This document shows, one piece after another, positions 53,008 to 62,177 of a stretch of 64,000 nucleotides of DNA. This stretch comes from Paludibacterium paludis. Lineage in GTDB: Bacteria; Pseudomonadota; Gammaproteobacteria; Burkholderiales; Chromobacteriaceae. Position 1 is the first letter of the stretch. Every line of letters begins with the position of its first letter. The stretch spans positions 2,170,001 to 2,234,000 of the forward strand of contig NZ_CP069161.1 of the NCBI RefSeq assembly GCF_018802605.1, read 5' to 3'. A model generated the notes under the pieces. That model had not been told where the DNA came from. It saw only the letters and a program-made list of their open reading frames with translations, and ran no database searches. Position numbers and translations under genes: made by a program.

Positions 53008-53780
53008 ACGCCGGACTGACCATCCAGGACCTGTCCGTCGCCTACGGACGACGCCGGATCCTGCATTCGCTGACAGCCGAAGCGCCGATGCCGGGCGAAG
53101 TCGTGGCGGTGCTCGGGCCGAACGGTTCGGGCAAATCGACCCTGCTCAAGGCGCTTGCCGCGCTGGTGCCGTCCAGGGGCGATGTCCGCCTTGACGGGCG
53201 CGCCGTACTGGCCATGTCGCGCGAAGATCGCGCCCGCCGCGTGGTCTACCTCCCACAGGCGCTTCCACCCTCGGTGCACCTCAGGGTATTCGAGTCCATT
53301 CTCGTGGCGGGCAACGCCGGCGAGCGCGGTCTCGCGCAAAAAACCCTGACCCCCGTGGTGCAGGGCATACTCGAACGCCTGGGCATCGCGCATCTGGGCA
53401 TGGCCTTTCTCGATGAGCTCTCCGGGGGGCAGAAACAGCTGGCGGGGCTGGCGCAGGCATTGGTGCGCGATCCGGAGCTGCTGCTGCTGGACGAACCTTT
53501 GTCGGCCCTCGACCTGCATCACCAATTCCAGGTGATGGCGCTGATCCGGGAAGAAACCCGCCGTCGCGGCATGGTGACGCTGGTGGTACTGCACGACATC
53601 AATATCGCCCTGCACCATACCGACCGGGTGCTGCTGGTGGCGGACGGCGGATTGGCCGGAGCCGGACGCCCGGAGGATGTCATCACGCCGGAGAGCCTCG
53701 CGCGCGTTTACGGGGTCCGCGGCCGTCTCGAGCGCTGCTCGCGCGGACGCCTGAGCGTCCATATCGACGCCCTGGCCTGA
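53004..53780 (+). CDS. Iron-siderophore ABC transporter ATP-binding protein
   Basis: A 258-residue FepC-type ATPase. Walker A GPNGSGKST is near residue 37, the signature LSGGQKQL near 138 and Walker B LLLLDEPLSALD near 158. A switch His is in VVLHDIN. It begins in ATGA overlap with the permease, completing the import cassette. The C-terminal extension after VYGVRGR is short, as in siderophore ATPases. Confidence 0.96.
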   Translation: MNAGLTIQDLSVAYGRRRILHSLTAEAPMPGEVVAVLGPNGSGKSTLLKALAALVPSRGDVRLDGRAVLAMSREDRARRVVYLPQALPPSVHLRVFESILVAGNAGERGLAQKTLTPVVQGILERLGIAHLGMAFLDELSGGQKQLAGLAQALVRDPELLLLDEPLSALDLHHQFQVMALIREETRRRGMVTLVVLHDINIALHHTDRVLLVADGGLAGAGRPEDVITPESLARVYGVRGRLERCSRGRLSVHIDALA

Positions 53781-53787
53781 CCCCTCT

Positions 53788-54684
53788 TCAGCCGCGCCTT
53801 GCCGCCCGGCTTGGCGCCATGCCGAATTCCCTGCGGAAAGCCGTGGCGAAATTGGCAGGGTTGCCGTAGCCGGCGGCCAGCGCGGCCTCCGTCACGCTCA
53901 CCCCCTCGTGTTCCAGCAGGCGCTTCGCTTCGGCCAGACGCCGGGTGCGTACGTAGTCGTACACGGTACGCCCGGTGTAAATACGGAAATGCCGCTGCAA
54001 GGTGCTGATGCTCATGCCGGCCTCCCGCGCCAGATCGCCAAGCTGCCAGTCGGCATCGCCCGCCGCATCGATCCAGTCGCACAAGGCGCGCATCTGCCGC
54101 TCGACCCGCGCCGGCAAGGCCGCCGGCCGCGGCTCCCCCGCCAGCGCTCCGAGCGCCTCCTGGACAATGTCCAGGCATCGCGACTCGAGAAACAGCCGGC
54201 GCATCCTGACCGGCATCGGCGGCGGCGCCATCAGCTCGCGCGCCTTGCCAAGCGCTTGCCGCGAGGGCTTCCACGGACGGATGGCCAGGTGTTCGGACAG
54301 AAAGGCCTCCAGCGCCCGATCCAGTTCGTCGTCGCCTTGCGAGCCTTCATTGAGCCAGGATTCGGCCAGGGTCAGGTTGACCACGCACTGCGCGTTCCCC
54401 GGGACAAGCCGGCGGCTGAACAGTTCGGGCCGGGCGATCGACACGATGGCCGTCGACGGTCCGGTTTTTCTTTCGTTTTGCAGACCCAGCGCCAACCTGC
54501 GTCCGCCAAACGACACATTCGCGCAACCCTCGAGCACCAGCGGGAGGCGCAATCCGCACCCGAGCTGCGTCGAACGCACGCTTTCGCCGGTATCGGCCTC
54601 ATCGATTTCTCGTGCGGCGTACAAGGTCAGTCCTTCGCGCAGAACTTCATGGAAAAACACGGGTTGGCGGACAGGTAAGCTCAT
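53788..54684 (-). CDS. AraC family regulator of siderophore uptake (PchR-like)
   Basis: A 298-residue regulator. Two C-terminal helix-turn-helix motifs are visible: WQLGDLAREAGMSISTLQRHF (about 215-235) and VSVTEAALAAGYGNPANFATAFRREFG (263-289). The N-terminal half is of the type seen in PchR-like activators that sense an iron-siderophore, but its ligand pocket is not identifiable. It lies convergent with the ATPase gene (seven bases) and divergent from the TonB receptor gene. It probably activates the locus when the siderophore is present, together with Fur. Confidence 0.9.
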   Translation of the reverse strand: MSLPVRQPVFFHEVLREGLTLYAAREIDEADTGESVRSTQLGCGLRLPLVLEGCANVSFGGRRLALGLQNERKTGPSTAIVSIARPELFSRRLVPGNAQCVVNLTLAESWLNEGSQGDDELDRALEAFLSEHLAIRPWKPSRQALGKARELMAPPPMPVRMRRLFLESRCLDIVQEALGALAGEPRPAALPARVERQMRALCDWIDAAGDADWQLGDLAREAGMSISTLQRHFRIYTGRTVYDYVRTRRLAEAKRLLEHEGVSVTEAALAAGYGNPANFATAFRREFGMAPSRAARRG

Positions 54685-54790
54685 GACATGCGGCGCTTTT
54701 TCAAAACAGAGATTTCACAAAACACTTTGCCGTTTTGGCAAAGGCATTTCCGGACAACAGGTGAAATACTAGGCCGGCCTCGAATTTATT

Positions 54791-54809
54791 GCAAATCATT
54801 CTCATTAAG
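54791..54809 (+). promoter_or_regulatory. Fur box of the TonB receptor gene
   Basis: GCAAATCATTCTCATTAAG matches the Fur consensus at 12 of 19 positions, with the core ATCATT-CTCATT, about 40 bases before the receptor start. Confidence 0.7.
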
Positions 54810-54848
54810 AACAACCTTCCCGAGTCGGGAAGCCCAAGGGATAACGTC

Positions 54849-56894
54849 ATGAAACACAAACCACTGGTTCTGACCTGCGCTCTGGCCGGCGTCTGGGGAG
54901 CGGCCCCCGCCAGCGCGCTGGCGGCCGAGCCCGTTGTCGTGCTCGATTCCGTCGTGGTCACCGCTTCCGGGTACGAACAGAAAATCAAGGAAGCGCCGGC
55001 CAGCATCTCGGTCATCACCCGCGAACAGCTGACACGCATGCCGGTGGCCAATCTCAATGACGCGGTGCGCCATCTCGAGGGCGTGAACATCGTCGGCGGC
55101 GACCCCAACGACAAGGATATCTCGCTGCGAGGCATGCCCGGTTCCTATACGCTCATCATGGTGGATGGCAAGCGTCAGGGCACCCGCGAGGCCATGAACC
55201 GGGGTACCGGCGGCGTCCAGTCCTTCTTCATGCCTCCCAAGGAAGCGATCGAGCGCATCGAAGTGGTGCGCGGACCGATGTCGTCGTTGTACGGCTCGGA
55301 CGCCATGGGCGGGGTGATCAACATCATCACCCGCAAGATGCCCAAGGCGTGGCACGGCAGTTTCAGCGCGGGCGGCACCCTGCAAAAGCGCAAGGACGCG
55401 GGCAACGGCACCGAGGCCGGTTTCTGGGTCGGTGGCCCGCTGATTGAGGACACGCTGTCGCTGCAGTTGTACGGCAATTACCAGGAGCGTCACGAAGACG
55501 CGATTTTCTACCCGAGCAACACCACGGCGGGAGCCTCCGGAAACCGGGATTCCGATTACACCGCGAAACTCAACTACCGGCCGACCGCCAATCAGGACGT
55601 GGAGTTCGAAGCCGGGCACCAGAGCCTTCGCTATTACTCCAATCCGGGCAAGACACTGGCCGCTTCCGATAAAAAGAGCAGCACGACCCATGAGCGCGAC
55701 CACTGGGCCATCAGCCATTCCGGCCGCTGGTCCTTCGGCAACACGCGGGCGGCACTGTATCAGGAAGAAGAAACGCTGAAGAACAGCACGTCCAGCAGCG
55801 AACCACGCATCACCAACACCACCTTCGACGGTCAACTGACGCTGCCTTTCGACCGGCATGTAGTGAAAACCGGCGCGCAGGCAGGACGTCAGGCATTGCG
55901 CGGCGTGGGCAAGGGAGACAATCAGCCGGGGCATCCGGCCAATGCCGACTCCATCAACGTCAACACTTGGGCCGTTTTCGCCGAGGACGAGTTCGCCGTC
56001 ACCGACAAACTTACGCTGACCGGCGGTGCCCGCGTCGATCACCACTCGGTGTATGGATCGCACACCACTCCGCGCCTGTACGCCGTCTATGCGCTGACGC
56101 CGCAGTGGACATTGCGCGGCGGTGTGGCGACCGGATTCAAGGCGCCGACCCTGCGGCAGATTTCGCCTTCCTACTGCATGAGAACCGGCGGCGGCTCCTC
56201 CAAGCTTGGCACCCTGTGCGGCAATACCGAACTCAAGGCGGAAAAGAGCACGTCGGGCGAAATCGGTGTCCGCTACGATGGCACGGACCGGCAAAGCTTC
56301 AGCGTGACGCTGTTCAACAACGACTTCAAGGACATGGTCACCAGCTACGATACAGGCAAACCCGACAAACTGACGCCGGGAAGAAGTCTGTACATTTACG
56401 ACAACATCGCCAAGGTAACCATCCGCGGCCTCGAAGTCGGCGCCGTTCAGCCGATCGGCCGGGACTGGAAAGTCACCGCCAAGTACACCTATCTCGACTC
56501 GAAACGCAAGGAAAGCCGCGAGACGACATTCGCCGGGCAGTCGCTCAACGGCCAGCCGCTCGACAGGACGCCCAAGCACAACCTGATGGTGCAACTTGAC
56601 TGGGCGGCGAGCGAGAACGCCAATCTCTGGCTGCGCGGCAATGCCTACAGCAAAATGTACTGGGCGGCCTTCCGCAACGGCGCCAAAGGGGTGCGCGAAC
56701 GCCCGGCGAGCCACACCTTCGATTTGGGCGGCTCCTACGCCATCACCAAGTCGCTGTCGGTCAATGCCGCCGTGCTCAACCTGACCGACAAGGTCCTGCC
56801 GATCGACACGCGCACTCGCGAAGAAGGGCTGTCCGGCAACTGGATGGTCGATGAAGGCCGCCGCCTGTGGGCCACCGTCAACTACCAGTTCTGA
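54849..56894 (+). CDS. TonB-dependent siderophore receptor (FepA/CirA type)
   Basis: A 681-residue outer-membrane receptor. Signal peptide (cleavage near ALA), TonB box-like VVLDSVVVTAS (about 30-42), and plug with ISLRGMPGSYTLIMVDGKR (about 90-108) and RIEVVRGPMSSLYGSDAMGG (about 136-155). The barrel ends in WATVNYQF with terminal Phe. It resembles FepA/CirA/IroN catechol receptors in the PMSSLYGSDAMGGVINIITRK stretch, so a catecholate ligand is likely but not proven. The ATG at 54849 is chosen over 54789 because the signal peptide starts there. Confidence 0.93.
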   Translation: MKHKPLVLTCALAGVWGAAPASALAAEPVVVLDSVVVTASGYEQKIKEAPASISVITREQLTRMPVANLNDAVRHLEGVNIVGGDPNDKDISLRGMPGSYTLIMVDGKRQGTREAMNRGTGGVQSFFMPPKEAIERIEVVRGPMSSLYGSDAMGGVINIITRKMPKAWHGSFSAGGTLQKRKDAGNGTEAGFWVGGPLIEDTLSLQLYGNYQERHEDAIFYPSNTTAGASGNRDSDYTAKLNYRPTANQDVEFEAGHQSLRYYSNPGKTLAASDKKSSTTHERDHWAISHSGRWSFGNTRAALYQEEETLKNSTSSSEPRITNTTFDGQLTLPFDRHVVKTGAQAGRQALRGVGKGDNQPGHPANADSINVNTWAVFAEDEFAVTDKLTLTGGARVDHHSVYGSHTTPRLYAVYALTPQWTLRGGVATGFKAPTLRQISPSYCMRTGGGSSKLGTLCGNTELKAEKSTSGEIGVRYDGTDRQSFSVTLFNNDFKDMVTSYDTGKPDKLTPGRSLYIYDNIAKVTIRGLEVGAVQPIGRDWKVTAKYTYLDSKRKESRETTFAGQSLNGQPLDRTPKHNLMVQLDWAASENANLWLRGNAYSKMYWAAFRNGAKGVRERPASHTFDLGGSYAITKSLSVNAAVLNLTDKVLPIDTRTREEGLSGNWMVDEGRRLWATVNYQF

Positions 56895-56970
56895 TCTTGT
56901 CCCTGCACCCTGTTGTCCTCTTGCGCGCCGTCCGCTTTGCGGGCCGCGCGCTTTTTTCGGAAGGAATGCC

Positions 56971-57708
56971 ATGCTCCCACCGCAGAACACCTGCACAATC
57001 ACGCTGATCTCGCGGCGCCAGCTCTCCCCGTCCATGGTCCGCCTGACTTTTCACGGCAAGGTCGGGGATTTCCCGATCCGGCACGGACGCAACGTCAAAC
57101 TGATGATGCCGTGCTTGCCGGGGCAAGGAGACGGCGTGGTCAAGCGCATCTACACCATCCGCCACCTGAACGCCGACGCCGGCACGATCGACATCGATTT
57201 CGTGCTGCACGAACCGGATGGGCCCGCCTCGCATTTTGCGCGGCATGCCGCCCCCGGCGACTCACTGCAGATGATCGGCCCGAAAGGCGCGCTGACCCTG
57301 CCCGCCGGCCTGCCGGTGTTCATCGCCGGCGACGCCAGCGCCCTCCCCGCCATCGGCGCGCTGCTCGAGTCCTTGCCGGCCGATGCCACCGGCACGGCGC
57401 TGATCCATGTGCCGCTTCCCGCCGACGAGCAGGCGCTGTCCTGTCCGCCCGGTGTGCGGCTGGTCTGGCTGCACGGCGGCGACACGGACATCCTTTACCG
57501 GCAAGCGGCGAGCAGTCCGGTCGACGACTGGCGCGACGCCTTCATCTGGGTGGCGGCCGAATCGGGCCTGGTGAGACGCCTGCGCGACCACTATGCCCGG
57601 CACGGCCGCCCGGGCCGTCACCACACGCGGATCATGGGATACTGGAAAGCCGGGCAGTCGGAAACCGAATACCATGAGGAGCGCCATCGGGAAATGGACG
57701 AGGATTGA
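56971..57708 (+). CDS. Siderophore-interacting protein (ferric-siderophore reductase, ViuB type)
   Basis: A 245-residue flavoprotein of the SIP/ViuB family, which reduces ferric siderophores in the cytoplasm to release iron. FAD-binding segment KRIYTIRHLNADAGTIDIDFVLH (R-x-Y-T), then GPASHFARHAAPGD, and the NAD(P)H-domain FIAGDASALPAIGALLE; the C-terminus has GYWKAGQSETEYHEE, typical of the family. Ribosome site GGAAGGAA. It follows the receptor by about 75 bases and completes the uptake pathway. Confidence 0.95.
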   Translation: MLPPQNTCTITLISRRQLSPSMVRLTFHGKVGDFPIRHGRNVKLMMPCLPGQGDGVVKRIYTIRHLNADAGTIDIDFVLHEPDGPASHFARHAAPGDSLQMIGPKGALTLPAGLPVFIAGDASALPAIGALLESLPADATGTALIHVPLPADEQALSCPPGVRLVWLHGGDTDILYRQAASSPVDDWRDAFIWVAAESGLVRRLRDHYARHGRPGRHHTRIMGYWKAGQSETEYHEERHREMDED

Positions 57709-57801
57709 ACGAAAAAAACGCGCCGCGACGGTATCGCCCGGCGCATTCCTGTTTTATCATCGCTCCCTTTGCCCATTCCGTGCGTTGTCACGCCTGTTGC
57801 C

Positions 57802-59775
57802 ATGACCGATCCGTTTGCCGCCTCTCCCGACGATATTGCCATCGATGACTACCTGTCCGAACACCGGGCGGCCCTGGTCCGGGCCGAGGGCAGTTACGCG
57901 CTGTCCGTGCATGGCGAACTGGACATCGACGGGCTCGCCGTACCCTACCATCTGGTGCCGGATGAAGGCTTTCTCGGCAAAAGCGGCAAATGGCGCAAGC
58001 TCGATGCCGCCTCGCGTCTCGAGCTGGTCATGGCGCGCTGGAACGCCGACAGTCAGGCCCGGCTGGAGAAACAGCTCGCGGCCTGCGCCCGGGAAGTGCT
58101 GACCATCGCCGGACGGGAAAGCCTCGACCCGTCGCGGGCGCTGGCGGCGTTTCAGGCAAAGTACGAGCTGGCGCGGGTGCGCTGCGCCATCGCGCTGGAC
58201 CGCATCGCGGCGGCGCAGGGACGGGAAACCGCCACGCGCGCCGCGCAACGCGCCCGCGACGCGGTCAACCTGGCCCGCTATCCGGAATCGTTCCAGACCG
58301 CTCACGCCATGCAGCGCCATTTCATCGCTGTACTGGGCCCGACCAATTCGGGCAAGACCCATGCCGCCATGGAGCACCTGGAAAAAGCCGCCAGCGGGAT
58401 CTATCTCGCCCCCTTGCGCTTGCTCGCCCTGGAAAACTACACCCGCCTGCAAAAAGCCGGCATCGCCGTCAGCCTGATCACCGGGGAGCAGCGCAAACTG
58501 CATCCGGAGGCCACGCACGTCGCGAGTACCGTGGAAATGCTCAATCCCGAACGGATCGTCGAAGTGGCCGTCATCGATGAAATCCAGTTGCTCGACGATC
58601 CGGACCGCGGCGCGGCCTGGACGGCGGCGGTGTGCGGCGTGCCGGCGGCCACCGTGTACCTGCTCGGTGCGCCGGAGGCCCGGGAAGCGATCGAGTCGCT
58701 GGTCGCGCGCGTGGGCGGCACGCTGGAAGTGCGTACGATGAAGCGCAAGTCCCCGCTGGAAATGGACAAGGCGCCGCTGCTGTCATTGAGCCATCTGCGC
58801 GCCGGCGATGTCCTGATCGCCTTCTCGCGCCGCGACGTGCTCAACTGGCGCGACAAGGTCATTGAAAAAGGCTTCTCGGTTTCCGCGATCTACGGAAACC
58901 TTTCTCCCGAGGTGCGCCAGGCCCAGGCCGAGCGCTTCGTCGCGGGGGAAACGCAGGTCGTTGTGGCGACCGATGCAATTGGCATGGGACTGAACACGCC
59001 GGCCAGACGGGTGATTTTTACGACGTCGAGTAAATGGGATGGCTATGCCGAAGGCACCATCGCCGCTCCGCTCGCCCGGCAGATCGCCGGCCGGGCTGGC
59101 CGTTTCGGACAGCACGAAGCCGGATTTGTCGCCGGTTTCGACGGACACACGCACAAGACGATCGCCGCCTTGCTGCGCCAGAAGCCGGAACCCCTGCCCA
59201 CCAGCGGCTTTTTCGTGGCGCCGAATCTCGGTTACTTGCAGGAGATCGCCGATGCCACGGGGGAAACCTCGTTGCGCGCCCTGCTCGGTCTGTTCGCCAA
59301 ACACATCAACGTGCACGATGAGTTTTTCCTGCCGGCCAACCTGTCCGAACAAATGGAAAAGGCCCAGTGGCTGGATACCCTGAGCCTTTCTCTCGCCGAC
59401 CGCTTCACATTGAGTCTCTGCCCGGTCTCCACCAAGATCGCCATGCTCGACCGGGCATTGCGCGACTGGGCGGCGCTGCGGGCCCGGGGACGCCGCGCGC
59501 CGCTATTGCGCATGGAGGGCATGGGCGGACGCCATCAGCTGCAGTACCTGGAAGACACCTGCAAGCTCTACGCCGCCTACGCCTGGCTGGGATACCGGAT
59601 GCCCGACACCTTCCCCGATGGCGAGATGGCGCAGTTGCTGATGCAGTCGACCTCGGAAAAGATCGACGCTTTGCTGCAGGTGCAGAACGCCCGGCAGCGC
59701 AAGGATCACCGCAAGCACACCGCCGCGAACAAGGCGGGACGGAATCCACCGCCCCGCCGTTTCACGCGCAAGTGA
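57802..59775 (+). CDS. SUV3-like superfamily 2 RNA helicase
   Basis: A 657-residue helicase resembling mitochondrial SUV3, an RNA helicase of the degradosome. Walker A is GPTNSGKTH (about 179-187), Walker B DEIQ (about 258). Motifs follow: GIYLAPLRLLALE as Ia, IYGNLSPEVRQAQAERF and VVVATDAIGMGLN as IV-V, and RQIAGRAGRFG as VI. A SUV3-type C-terminal region (LPTSGFFVAPNLG... FAKHINVHDEFFLPANL) follows. The first 170 residues are an extension without a recognised domain. RNA turnover or processing is likely. Such genes are patchily distributed in bacteria. Confidence 0.9.
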   Translation: MTDPFAASPDDIAIDDYLSEHRAALVRAEGSYALSVHGELDIDGLAVPYHLVPDEGFLGKSGKWRKLDAASRLELVMARWNADSQARLEKQLAACAREVLTIAGRESLDPSRALAAFQAKYELARVRCAIALDRIAAAQGRETATRAAQRARDAVNLARYPESFQTAHAMQRHFIAVLGPTNSGKTHAAMEHLEKAASGIYLAPLRLLALENYTRLQKAGIAVSLITGEQRKLHPEATHVASTVEMLNPERIVEVAVIDEIQLLDDPDRGAAWTAAVCGVPAATVYLLGAPEAREAIESLVARVGGTLEVRTMKRKSPLEMDKAPLLSLSHLRAGDVLIAFSRRDVLNWRDKVIEKGFSVSAIYGNLSPEVRQAQAERFVAGETQVVVATDAIGMGLNTPARRVIFTTSSKWDGYAEGTIAAPLARQIAGRAGRFGQHEAGFVAGFDGHTHKTIAALLRQKPEPLPTSGFFVAPNLGYLQEIADATGETSLRALLGLFAKHINVHDEFFLPANLSEQMEKAQWLDTLSLSLADRFTLSLCPVSTKIAMLDRALRDWAALRARGRRAPLLRMEGMGGRHQLQYLEDTCKLYAAYAWLGYRMPDTFPDGEMAQLLMQSTSEKIDALLQVQNARQRKDHRKHTAANKAGRNPPPRRFTRK

Positions 59776-60984
59776 TTACGGTTTGCGCGCCAGACACGTC
59801 CGGTAGCGGCCATCCACGCGCTGGGCGAACCAGGCGGTTGTCAGTTTTCGGGTGATTTTCGGGCTCTTCAGGTCGATCCCCGGCAGGCGCGCGCGCGGCG
59901 CGGCAGGGCCGGCGATGGCGTAAAGCCGCTGATAGAGCCGGGTGTCGGCGAAATCGCTGTACTTTTCCCGCGCGAGATCCCGGTCGATTTCGCTGCGGTT
60001 CATGCCAAGGCGACCCGCCAGGGTGTACAGCGCCTTTTGCGAAGCGCTGGTCTGGCCGGACGGTCGACTGTTTTCATCGTAGCGCAGCAAGTCGCCGTCG
60101 AGCATCAGACGCTGGCCGGTGAGTCTTGCCAGAATTTCCTGCACGGCCGCATTGCGGCTGGAATAGCGTCCGGCGTTATAGTCGGCGAAGCGGTAGACCA
60201 TGTCGCTGTACGGGGCGGGATACTGCAGCAGCATGGCAATCCCGAAGTACGTCCCGCCCCGCCGGGAAAACACTTCCTGACGCAAGGGGCCGGAATGGGT
60301 GTATGGATACGGCCAGGCCCGCACATGCCCCTCGGCGAACTCCACGCTCACCTGCATCGGCCCGCCGGTGCGGATCGGATTGTGCATGCCGACAGGCAGT
60401 CCGATGGAGCGCGCCTCGGAGGCCATTTCCTCGTACAGCGCATTCATCTCCGTTTCCGTGCGCAGGCTGTCGATGCGCGCCTTGTAGCTGCGGCCGTCCC
60501 GTGACGGTTTGAGCAGGCCGGCTTTCACCAGCGGCATGGGCAAGTGATAGCGCGCGGCGCGCTCCTCGATCTTGCCCCAGACGATCTTCGGCAGCCCGGG
60601 CACCACAGGATCGGCCTGCCAGCTCGACTCCTGCTCGATCACCGCGGCGGCGGCGCAGAAATTTTCCGGGGTATAGGGGATCTTCAGCGCCCTGAACGCG
60701 CCGGAGATGTCGTCCACCCAGCCCTTCCGTCCCGGCATGGAGGCCGGCAGCAGCGCGGACAACAGCGCCCGCCCGGCCGCGTCGCTCAATTGCGGCACAG
60801 GCGCCGGCACGACAACGCGCGCGGGTGGCGTCGACGGCTTGACCGGCGGCGGCGCCACCGGTTCGGGCAGAGGTTCCGCCGCAGGCGTGGGGGAAACAGG
60901 GGTGACAACGGGAAGCGGGGTCGGTGTGGAGCACGCCGCCAATAACAGCACGACGCAGGCAACCGATAGTGTACGCAGTTTCAC
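59776..60984 (-). CDS. DUF1615 family lipoprotein
   Basis: A 402-residue lipoprotein. A GTG start at 60984 gives a short signal peptide with lipobox LLAAC (Cys about residue 18), followed by a Pro/Thr/Ala/Val-rich linker (about 19-60) and the DUF1615 domain. That domain has the landmarks FCAAAAVIEQESSWQADP, GMHNPIRTGGPMQVSVEFAEGH and YRFADYNAGRY, reminiscent of lytic transglycosylase (Glu in EQESSW as general acid). A periplasmic cell-wall role is plausible. An ATG 20 codons upstream lacks signal-peptide character. It is convergent with the helicase gene. Confidence 0.85.
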   Translation of the reverse strand: MKLRTLSVACVVLLLAACSTPTPLPVVTPVSPTPAAEPLPEPVAPPPVKPSTPPARVVVPAPVPQLSDAAGRALLSALLPASMPGRKGWVDDISGAFRALKIPYTPENFCAAAAVIEQESSWQADPVVPGLPKIVWGKIEERAARYHLPMPLVKAGLLKPSRDGRSYKARIDSLRTETEMNALYEEMASEARSIGLPVGMHNPIRTGGPMQVSVEFAEGHVRAWPYPYTHSGPLRQEVFSRRGGTYFGIAMLLQYPAPYSDMVYRFADYNAGRYSSRNAAVQEILARLTGQRLMLDGDLLRYDENSRPSGQTSASQKALYTLAGRLGMNRSEIDRDLAREKYSDFADTRLYQRLYAIAGPAAPRARLPGIDLKSPKITRKLTTAWFAQRVDGRYRTCLARKP

Positions 60985-61129
60985 GGCAATCCGAACTTGA
61001 AACAAACAGCCGACAAGCTTAGGGCAAGCCGCCATGGAGCGCAAATCCGCGGCTGTCCGTCAAGGCCCGATGGGAGGATAATGGGCGCGATGCCGTCCCG
61101 CCGTGCCGGCGCCGAAACAAGGATTCCTC

Positions 61130-61642
61130 ATGCAAACCGATACGCCGCTGGCCGCCGACTTCGAACGACTCCGCTCCGCGGGTTCATCCCTCACCTTGCT
61201 GCGCATCGGCGCGGATGTCCTGCAAATCGTTTCGGGCGGCGACCGAGGCCCGACCCGGTTCGACCTTCCGCTAGGGGAGCTTTTGCTGGCCAACGGGCAT
61301 TTCCGCCATGAGCCACCCTCCGCTGCCGAACTGGAAAACGCCATCATGGTCGTCGAGGATACCCTCGCCCCGGTGCGGGAGCACCTTGCTGCGGACTCGC
61401 GGCTGATGAGCACCGATCCCGGCATTCGCCATATCGCGCGTGCCGCGGGACTTGCCGGCTCGGCCGGTGAATTCCTGACCCGGGACGCCATAGAAAATGC
61501 GTTCGGGCAGCTGTGCCGGATTGCGCTTGGCGCCCCGCGCCCGACGGGATTCCCCGACGGGAACGACTTTGCCGCCCGGTTACTGATTTTGCGTGAATGG
61601 ACGCATCACATGGACTTTGACGGCATCACGCTGGCGGATTGA
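61130..61642 (+). CDS. Unrecognised protein, 170 residues
   Basis: A soluble protein (MQTDTPLAADFERLRSAGSS..., ending WTHHMDFDGITLAD). AAGGA six bases upstream of the ATG at 61130 decides the start; an ATG nine codons earlier has no ribosome site. It is alpha/beta by appearance, with LLRIGADVLQIVSGGDRG in the first third and a helical FGQLCRIALGAPRP in the second half. No family is recognised. It is followed by a 27-base hairpin without a T-run (61661-61687). Confidence 0.6.
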   Translation: MQTDTPLAADFERLRSAGSSLTLLRIGADVLQIVSGGDRGPTRFDLPLGELLLANGHFRHEPPSAAELENAIMVVEDTLAPVREHLAADSRLMSTDPGIRHIARAAGLAGSAGEFLTRDAIENAFGQLCRIALGAPRPTGFPDGNDFAARLLILREWTHHMDFDGITLAD

Positions 61643-61782
61643 CCGCTCCGTATACGCGAAGGTGTGTGTTGATCACAACATCACACCCTCGCCGAAAAGA
61701 CAGGTTTTTAGAGCTAAAACGCCATCAGCCGCCCTGGACACGCATATTCATCAAAAAAAACCCCGATTCCTCTTGTTTTGGT

Positions 61783-61811
61783 TTGAGCACCGTTAACAGT
61801 TTGAGTATGAT
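61783..61811 (+). promoter_or_regulatory. Promoter of the cold-shock gene
   Basis: TTGAGC (61783-61788), 17-base spacer, TATGAT (61806-61811). Transcription from here gives a 5' leader of about 40 bases, much shorter than the 160-base leader of E. coli cspA. Confidence 0.6.
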
Positions 61812-61860
61812 AGCTATGACTGAGCACTTTACTCGTCACAACTTTCAGGATAGATAGATA

Positions 61861-62064
61861 ATGGCAACTGGTACCGTCAAGTGGTTCAATGATGCTAAAG
61901 GTTTTGGTTTTATCACCCCGGACGAAGGTGGTGAAGATCTTTTCGCCCACTTTTCCGCGATAAACGCCAATGGCTTCAAGTCGCTGCAGGAAGGTCAGAA
62001 GGTGAGCTTCGATGTCACCACCGGCCCGAAAGGCAAGCAGGCTTCGAACATCTCGGTGCTGTAA
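61861..62064 (+). CDS. Cold-shock domain protein (CspA/CspD-like)
   Basis: A 67-residue single-domain nucleic-acid chaperone. Start [20 protein letters not shown] with RNP1 (KGFGFI, 13-18) and RNP2-like DLFAHFS (26-32; Phe/His as usual). The dedicated promoter and terminator make it monocistronic. The short leader lacks the long cold-sensing element known for cspA, so it may be a constitutive member. AT-rich DNA surrounds the gene. Confidence 0.96.
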   Translation: MATGTVKWFNDAKGFGFITPDEGGEDLFAHFSAINANGFKSLQEGQKVSFDVTTGPKGKQASNISVL

Positions 62065-62116
62065 AGTACTGCGAAAGACCCGGCCCAGACCGGAACGCGC
62101 CGGCTCCCCCGGCCCG

Positions 62117-62150
62117 GAAAAAAGCCCTGTGTATTTCACAGGGCTTTTAT
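62117..62150. terminator. Bidirectional terminator between csp and pta
   Basis: Perfect 12-bp stem aaaagccctgtg / cacagggctttt (62120-62131, 62137-62148) with loop tattt, an A-run on the left and a T-run on the right. It serves the plus-strand csp and, in reverse, the minus-strand pta. Confidence 0.92.
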
Positions 62151-62177
62151 CATGTCCGTCCGGCATCGCGAACGAGA

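Noticed and set aside
54786..57035. Very long (749-codon) minus-strand frame opposite the TonB receptor
   Set aside because: Overlaps a convincing receptor with signal peptide, plug and barrel; shadow of high-G+C codon bias, no ribosome site or motifs.
61661..61687. Hairpin ggtgtg-tgttg...caaca-cacacc after the 170-residue gene as terminator
   Set aside because: No T-run follows and one bulge is present; mentioned with the gene but not called a terminator.
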